A stretch of 64,000 nucleotides of DNA from Rachycentron canadum (lineage: Eukaryota; Chordata; Actinopteri; Carangiformes; Rachycentridae), in NCBI GenBank assembly GCA_038496675.1, contig CM076658.1, positions 7,343,573-7,407,572 on the forward strand, written 5' to 3'. The translations under genes were made by a program, and so were the position numbers. Shown piece by piece: positions 61,485 through 64,000 of this stretch. Under the pieces are notes generated by a model that saw only the letters and a program-made list of their open reading frames with translations, did not search any database and was not told the origin of the DNA. Position 1 is the stretch's first letter. Each line of letters opens with the position of its first letter.

Positions 61485-63961
61485 CACACACACACACCTC
61501 AGTAAATGCAGGAGGGTCAGTGGCTGTGCATCTAAAATAGCCTCTGACACAAAAACCTCACTTGTACCAAAGGAGGGGGAGGTGGAGCTGAGCAAACCTG
61601 GATAAACACATGGAGTAATTGGCACAGCCTCTCAGAAAGACACTGCAATATTTTTTGCATGTTTATGTTGAGGTTTACACACTGTAGGTCTATACTGTAT
61701 GTGTGCATGAGAGAGAGAGAGTAGGAGATAAAGAGAGACAGGTTAGCTCCAGTGGATGAATAAAAAATGCACTAAGTGACTCTGTTCTCGTCTCTTATTT
61801 ACTCTCAGTGCACAGGTCCTGGGCTGAGGTGACCACACTGCAGCACTTAATGATTATCTCAACCTGACAGAGGTGCATCGTGGGCACAGTCCTTTACTGA
61901 ATTCACAGTAAATAAAATACTGAAACCCCAGTGAATATTTTCCTTGTGAATGCTTTAACAGCTCCAGTGTGAACCACAACAAAACAGAGACATATCAAAT
62001 ATTATAGACAGTGTGTTTAGAATAAAAGCCCATGAGAATAGTGAAGTGAACATATAAGCAAGTGAACCCCAGTGCTCAGTCGTTGCTCGTCTCATGCAAA
62101 GGTTATAGCTGCTCCCTGCTTACTGAAACCAAGGGTCAGAGAGAAACCCTGCTCTCATCTGCTGCTCTTACAGGGAGGAGGGATGCATTAGATTAGCATC
62201 CTCACAATAACCTGCATCCTTCCCACCACCACTATCACCGCCAACCACCCACATACTCTCCCTCTCTTCTTCCTCCCCTCCCCAAGGGATGACAGTACAC
62301 TCCTGCTCTAATGGGGGATTCTTTGAGTAGGCTACTGCCTTTTATCCCCCTAGGCTCTGATAGTGTATGTGTGTGTGTGTGTGTGAACACACTTGTGTTC
62401 TAACATGTATGTCTGAATGTGTGTGTGTGAGCAATCCCCCACCCTCCCCCAACATATGCACTGTGTACATACTTCTCACAATAGCCTGTCTACTGAATGC
62501 ATCATGGCACATGTGCACTCACATGCACTCCTAAAGATCGACCTAGATGTTTTACAATAATTGCACAATGCAAGGATGCACAGGCACCATTACACTGACT
62601 CATCTACAGTATCTACTGTAAGCAACTCACGTAGAAATAATATCAGCTCAAACACTTAAACACACACTTTTTTCCAGCTCTATCCCCCTGTCCTTTCTTC
62701 TCACTTGCTATCGCTTGTGATACAAACAAATGCATGTATGCGGGCACATACACTTCACACACAAGCATGCATGCATTTGCCTTAGTGTTTAATAGTCTTC
62801 CTGAGTTCTCTTGATGCAGCATCACGAAGTGCCTATCCTATCTAACCTCACTTTGTGCTGACACAACCATATCCATCCCATACAGCATATGGAAACAGAC
62901 AATAACGGACCAACCAAAACATTCCTACACACTGACACTTATTACATCAAATGTGTGCGCAGTTATTTTCGCTCACTGAGTTTTTCCCCTTGGTTTGACC
63001 CATTCCAGCTCTCCAACACCACTCAATAAAAGCCAGCAGCTGTGTTTACCTCTATTACTCATCTACTCATATGCTTTCACTTCGATTATTTTTCCTCTCT
63101 TTTTCAACTGATGCTATGCCGCGTTGATACCTGGTTGAAGCAGCTAATCAGGAGGAGTCATGGCGCATAGCATGAACTAATAGGCCAACGTTTGGCTGTG
63201 CTAAAGCCAAAGATCCTGAGGAATGCCACAGGCACAGGCACCCCACCAGCCCCCCACACCCCCCAAATGGATTCCACATGTTGTTTGCATAATTTCCTCT
63301 CCCAACAGTTGACCTACAGTACAACTGGAAACAAAGTTCACAGTGATCCGTGTAGCATCCTTGTGCAGGTCTGCTGAAACCATCTGCACCAGGATAGAGA
63401 AATGCAGCAACCCGGAGAATCTGTGAAGGGAAACTCTTCCTGTAACACCAGCTCAAAATGATCCAAAACAATCTGAAAATGCTGACTTCTAATGCTCTTC
63501 CACCCTCTTTTTTTGGCTTCCTTCCTTTTCTCCCTCCTTCTCTTAACCCACCATATTTGGCCGAGGCAAAACAAGACACTTGGTTGAAAGAGGAAACATC
63601 GCCACAGAGAGACAGATTGACATACCTTTCCATCCTCGCCATGGAAACATGTCGAGCAACTTTAAAATCAGAGTCTGGGGGCAAGCTCTGCATGTATGAG
63701 TCATTTCCAGTAAGCACTGAGTGTGCAGCTCTGGAGATGGTGTCATTACTAGAGCAAAACTTGGATCAATGCACTGGCCAGACAACATCATGTAAAAATC
63801 TACCTCCCCTTACAACTGCTTGTAGTTTGATGACAGTTCTTTTTGTCTATCAGAAGATAAGCTTGGTTTCTCTTGAGTGGGTCCTTGTAAGTATTCAACA
63901 GAGGAATGCAGCAAAAATTCAAAATACTCACACTGATGTTTGACAAGTTGTAATCATCCAT
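33783..63961 (-). CDS. klf12: Krueppel-like factor 12 (AP-2rep), six coding exons
   Basis: Nuclear zinc-finger repressor that recruits CtBP. Joining, on the minus strand, 63961-63934, 53020-52938, 46290-45741, 42436-42301, 36032-35875 and 33964-33783 gives a continuous 378-aa frame with GT-AG introns. Landmarks: MLMLDGMPAVRVKAEPLESEQG (16-37), near-identical to human KLF12; the CtBP-binding PVDLS (78-82); a serine-rich tract (88-127); LTPGPLV (about 135-141); HVHRIPVVVQS (178-188); SPRQIKSDSDDDDLPNVTLDSVNETGS (229-255); RRSESPDSKKRRIHRC, a basic nuclear-localisation-like segment; and three C2H2 fingers (295-317, 325-347, 355-375) ending RRRHMLV. Human KLF12 (about 402 aa) has a further segment of about 20 residues before SPFS that is not found here. 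Upstream non-coding exons probably lie outside the window. I cannot say whether this is the a or b copy of teleosts. Confidence 0.92.
33965..35874 (-). other. klf12: klf12 intron 5
   Basis: A 1.9-kb GT-AG intron (donor ACAG|GTCAGT). The part at about 34260-35100 has repeat-like texture, including GGTTAGCATGCTAAC near 34486-34500 and CTAATGCTAGCATTAG near 34613, palindromic words common in percomorph repeats. I cannot assign a family or boundaries. No other gene is visible. Confidence 0.6.
35875..36032 (-). CDS. klf12: klf12 coding exon 5: basic region and zinc finger 1
   Basis: Acceptor CTCCTGTTGCAG. It encodes SMSPFSIDSIRRPRRSESP, then DSKKRRIHRCDFEGCNKV and the rest of finger 1 (Cys295, Cys300, His313, His317). 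The KKRR and RRPRR clusters are likely nuclear localisation signals. The exon begins with one base completing a codon; joined directly to exon 4 this codon is GA|T, Asp266. Confidence 0.96.
36520..36533 (+). promoter_or_regulatory. CTCF-like site, plus orientation, exact consensus match
   Basis: CCAGCAGGTGGCAG satisfies all 14 positions of CCASYAGRKGGCRS. It lies in klf12 intron 4 and faces klf12's upstream exons. Occupancy cannot be judged from sequence. Confidence 0.5.
37013..37076. repeat. (CA)n microsatellite, interrupted
   Basis: CA array with AAACA and ATACA interruptions in klf12 intron 4. Confidence 0.95.
39928..40023. repeat. (CA)n(CT)n compound microsatellite
   Basis: About 39 uninterrupted CA units pass directly into CT units. 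One of the longest pure arrays in the window, in klf12 intron 4. Confidence 0.97.
42301..42436 (-). CDS. klf12: klf12 coding exon 4: acidic SDSDDDD segment
   Basis: Acceptor GTCCTCGCAG, donor CAAGA|GTGAGT. It encodes (A)HTDPNGLSPRQIKSDSDDDD then LPNVTLDSVNETGSTALS and IARAVQ, nearly identical to human KLF12. IKSD with the acidic run looks like a phosphorylation-dependent or negatively charged SUMO-type site; that reading is inference. The exon ends with two bases of a codon, so it joins exon 5 in frame. Confidence 0.95.
42437..45740 (-). other. klf12: klf12 intron 3
   Basis: A 3.3-kb GT-AG intron (donor AAAG|GTGAGA). It contains (TA)n(TG)n at about 42651-42682, several short GT and CA tracts, and a G-rich stretch GGGGGTGGGGGTGGGGGG near 43837-43854. 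Open frames on both strands (for example 42745-43239) are not supported by domain or splice evidence. Confidence 0.65.
45741..46290 (-). CDS. klf12: klf12 coding exon 3: repression region with PVDLS
   Basis: Acceptor TTCCTCCCACAG. It encodes residues 38-220: SPKVRPYSAMDGVPFFLSRV, then KPEPPEDLLAHDLHFHTQTE, PVDLSINK, a serine tract, SVITSASSVLTPGPLV, and HVHRIPVVVQSLPLMYTTAVR. PVDLS matches the PxDLS motif bound by the CtBP corepressor. VKPEP is a good SUMO consensus. The serine tract (about ten consecutive Ser) is encoded by a GGA/GGT-type repeat on the plus strand (46028-46050) and may vary in length between individuals. Confidence 0.96.
47494..47562. repeat. (GT)n microsatellite
   Basis: A pure GT array of about 34 units in klf12 intron 2, followed by a short GTGA run. 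Confidence 0.97.
52530..52593. repeat. (GATA)n tetranucleotide microsatellite
   Basis: About 15 uninterrupted GATA units in klf12 intron 2, likely highly polymorphic. Confidence 0.97.
52938..53020 (-). CDS. klf12: klf12 coding exon 2: conserved MLMLDGMPAVRVK block
   Basis: Encodes (S)SLRNRMLMLDGMPAVRV then KAEPLESEQG, close to the human counterpart. KAEP is a SUMO-type site. The acceptor is CCTTCGCAG; a second AG four bases inside (CAGGCAG) could also be used but only the first keeps the frame with the first coding exon proposed here. Internal methionines at residues 16 and 18 could start a short form. Confidence 0.93.
53895..53930. repeat. (GA)n microsatellite
   Basis: A pure AG array of about 17 units in klf12 intron 1. 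Confidence 0.95.
55444..55481. repeat. C18-A20 homopolymer junction
   Basis: Eighteen C followed directly by twenty A. Seen directly, though homopolymer lengths in assemblies are often inaccurate. Confidence 0.8.
56460..56486 (+). other. G-quadruplex-forming motif
   Basis: Four G-runs of at least four (G5, G4, G4, G7) separated by T, T and TGTGA. It fits the standard intramolecular quadruplex pattern and lies on the strand that is the klf12 template. Confidence 0.7.
56641..56669 (+). other. Second G-quadruplex-forming motif
   Basis: Runs of G3, G7, G4 and G4 with loops T, T and TGTTTAGTT, followed by more G-rich sequence. Same strand as the first, about 160 bp away. Confidence 0.6.
60119..60149. 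repeat. (CA)n microsatellite
   Basis: Short pure CA array in klf12 intron 1. Confidence 0.95.
60645..60687. repeat. (CA)n microsatellite, interrupted by CTCA
   Basis: CA array with two T substitutions, in klf12 intron 1. Confidence 0.93.
60891..60995. repeat. (CA)n microsatellite with one N
   Basis: About 52 CA units with a single N at 60938. The N probably marks a join or unresolved repeat length, so the true array may be longer. Confidence 0.95.
61372..61497. repeat. (CA)n microsatellite with one N
   Basis: About 63 CA units with a single N at 61420 and one GC interruption near 61478. Length is probably underestimated. Confidence 0.95.
63934..63961 (-). CDS. klf12: Proposed klf12 first coding exon (MDDYNLSNI)
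   Basis: ATG at 63961-63959 begins MDDYNLSNI, and the exon ends ATC A|GTGTGA. Joined to the exon at 53020 it makes SNI-S-SLRNRMLML, which lines up with human KNINTFENRMLML, apparently with the same phase-1 junction. The residues before SNIS differ from the human KRKTIK. The donor GTGTGA is imperfect; a stronger GTGAGT lies two bases further but would break the frame. The open frame also continues upstream to the window edge, so an earlier start is possible. Non-coding 5' exons are likely beyond 64000. Confidence 0.5.
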
Positions 63962-64000
63962 GTTAGCCTTTAGTTCTCTCTGTTTGTGTTCACTATTTAG
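63962..64000 (-). other. klf12: Window edge, probable klf12 5' untranslated sequence
   Basis: The 39 bases upstream of the proposed ATG are open in frame and end at the window edge. Nothing more can be said. Confidence 0.3.

Larger units (their letters stand above)
53021..63933 (-). other. klf12: klf12 intron 1 (between proposed coding exons 1 and 2)
   Basis: A 10.9-kb non-coding stretch. It contains a (GA)n at 53895-53930, T-tract 54655-54675, C18A20 at 55444-55481, G-rich segments at 56460-56486 and 56641-56669, A-tracts (57257-57271, 58018-58031) and several CA arrays (60119-60149, 60645-60687, 60891-60995, 61372-61497). Open frames here, including the 189-codon one at 63148-63717, have no domain or splice support. 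Confidence 0.6.

Noticed and set aside
63148..63717. 189-codon minus-strand open frame
   Set aside because: No recognisable domain, lies in a klf12 intron, and overlaps other random frames on the plus strand.

Overview
This is a window of vertebrate nuclear DNA, almost certainly from a ray-finned fish of the percomorph type. The evidence is the intron-split genes with GT-AG junctions, very abundant (CA)n/(GT)n microsatellites, AT-rich spacer and several dispersed repeats I recognise from percomorph genomes. No prokaryotic feature, rRNA, CRISPR array or functional tRNA gene is visible. One assembly gap of 327 N lies at 23970-24296, and single N characters sit inside CA repeats at 60938 and 61420.

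Two protein-coding genes are supported, both Krueppel-like transcription factors arranged tail to tail. klf5 runs on the + strand in four coding exons (23257-26261) and predicts 445 aa. klf12 runs on the - strand in six coding exons spread over 30 kb (63961 down to 33783) and predicts 378 aa. Both C-terminal three-zinc-finger domains are complete, and both conserve regulatory motifs: two SUMO consensus sites, a phosphodegron-like stretch and a PY motif in Klf5, and a PVDLS CtBP-binding motif in Klf12. The KLF5/KLF12 pair in convergent order is also the human chromosome 13q22 arrangement. There a very large gene desert separates the genes; here the stop codons are 7.5 kb apart and candidate poly(A) sites less than 1.5 kb apart.

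Layout: 1-22.86 kb is the non-coding region upstream of klf5. It holds AT-rich, homeodomain-core-rich stretches that look like conserved non-coding enhancers, a CpG-rich orphan promoter-like block with a minus-strand splice donor (8.95-9.34 kb), a three-level nest of mobile elements (9.62-10.80 kb) and three other recognisable repeats. The klf5 promoter and gene occupy 22.86-28.1 kb. A perfect 15-bp-arm hairpin (29308-29343) lies between the two 3' ends. klf12 (3' UTR, exons and introns) fills 29.55 kb to the right edge. Its introns hold the largest microsatellites, two G-quadruplex motifs and a C18A20 tract.

I found no new biochemical system. The observations most worth a second look are the compact klf5-klf12 junction with CTCF-like sites in a boundary-like arrangement, the loss in klf12 of a roughly 20-residue segment present in human KLF12, a lineage-specific linker expansion in Klf5, the divergent klf12 first coding exon at the window edge, the orphan promoter, and the nested transposon.
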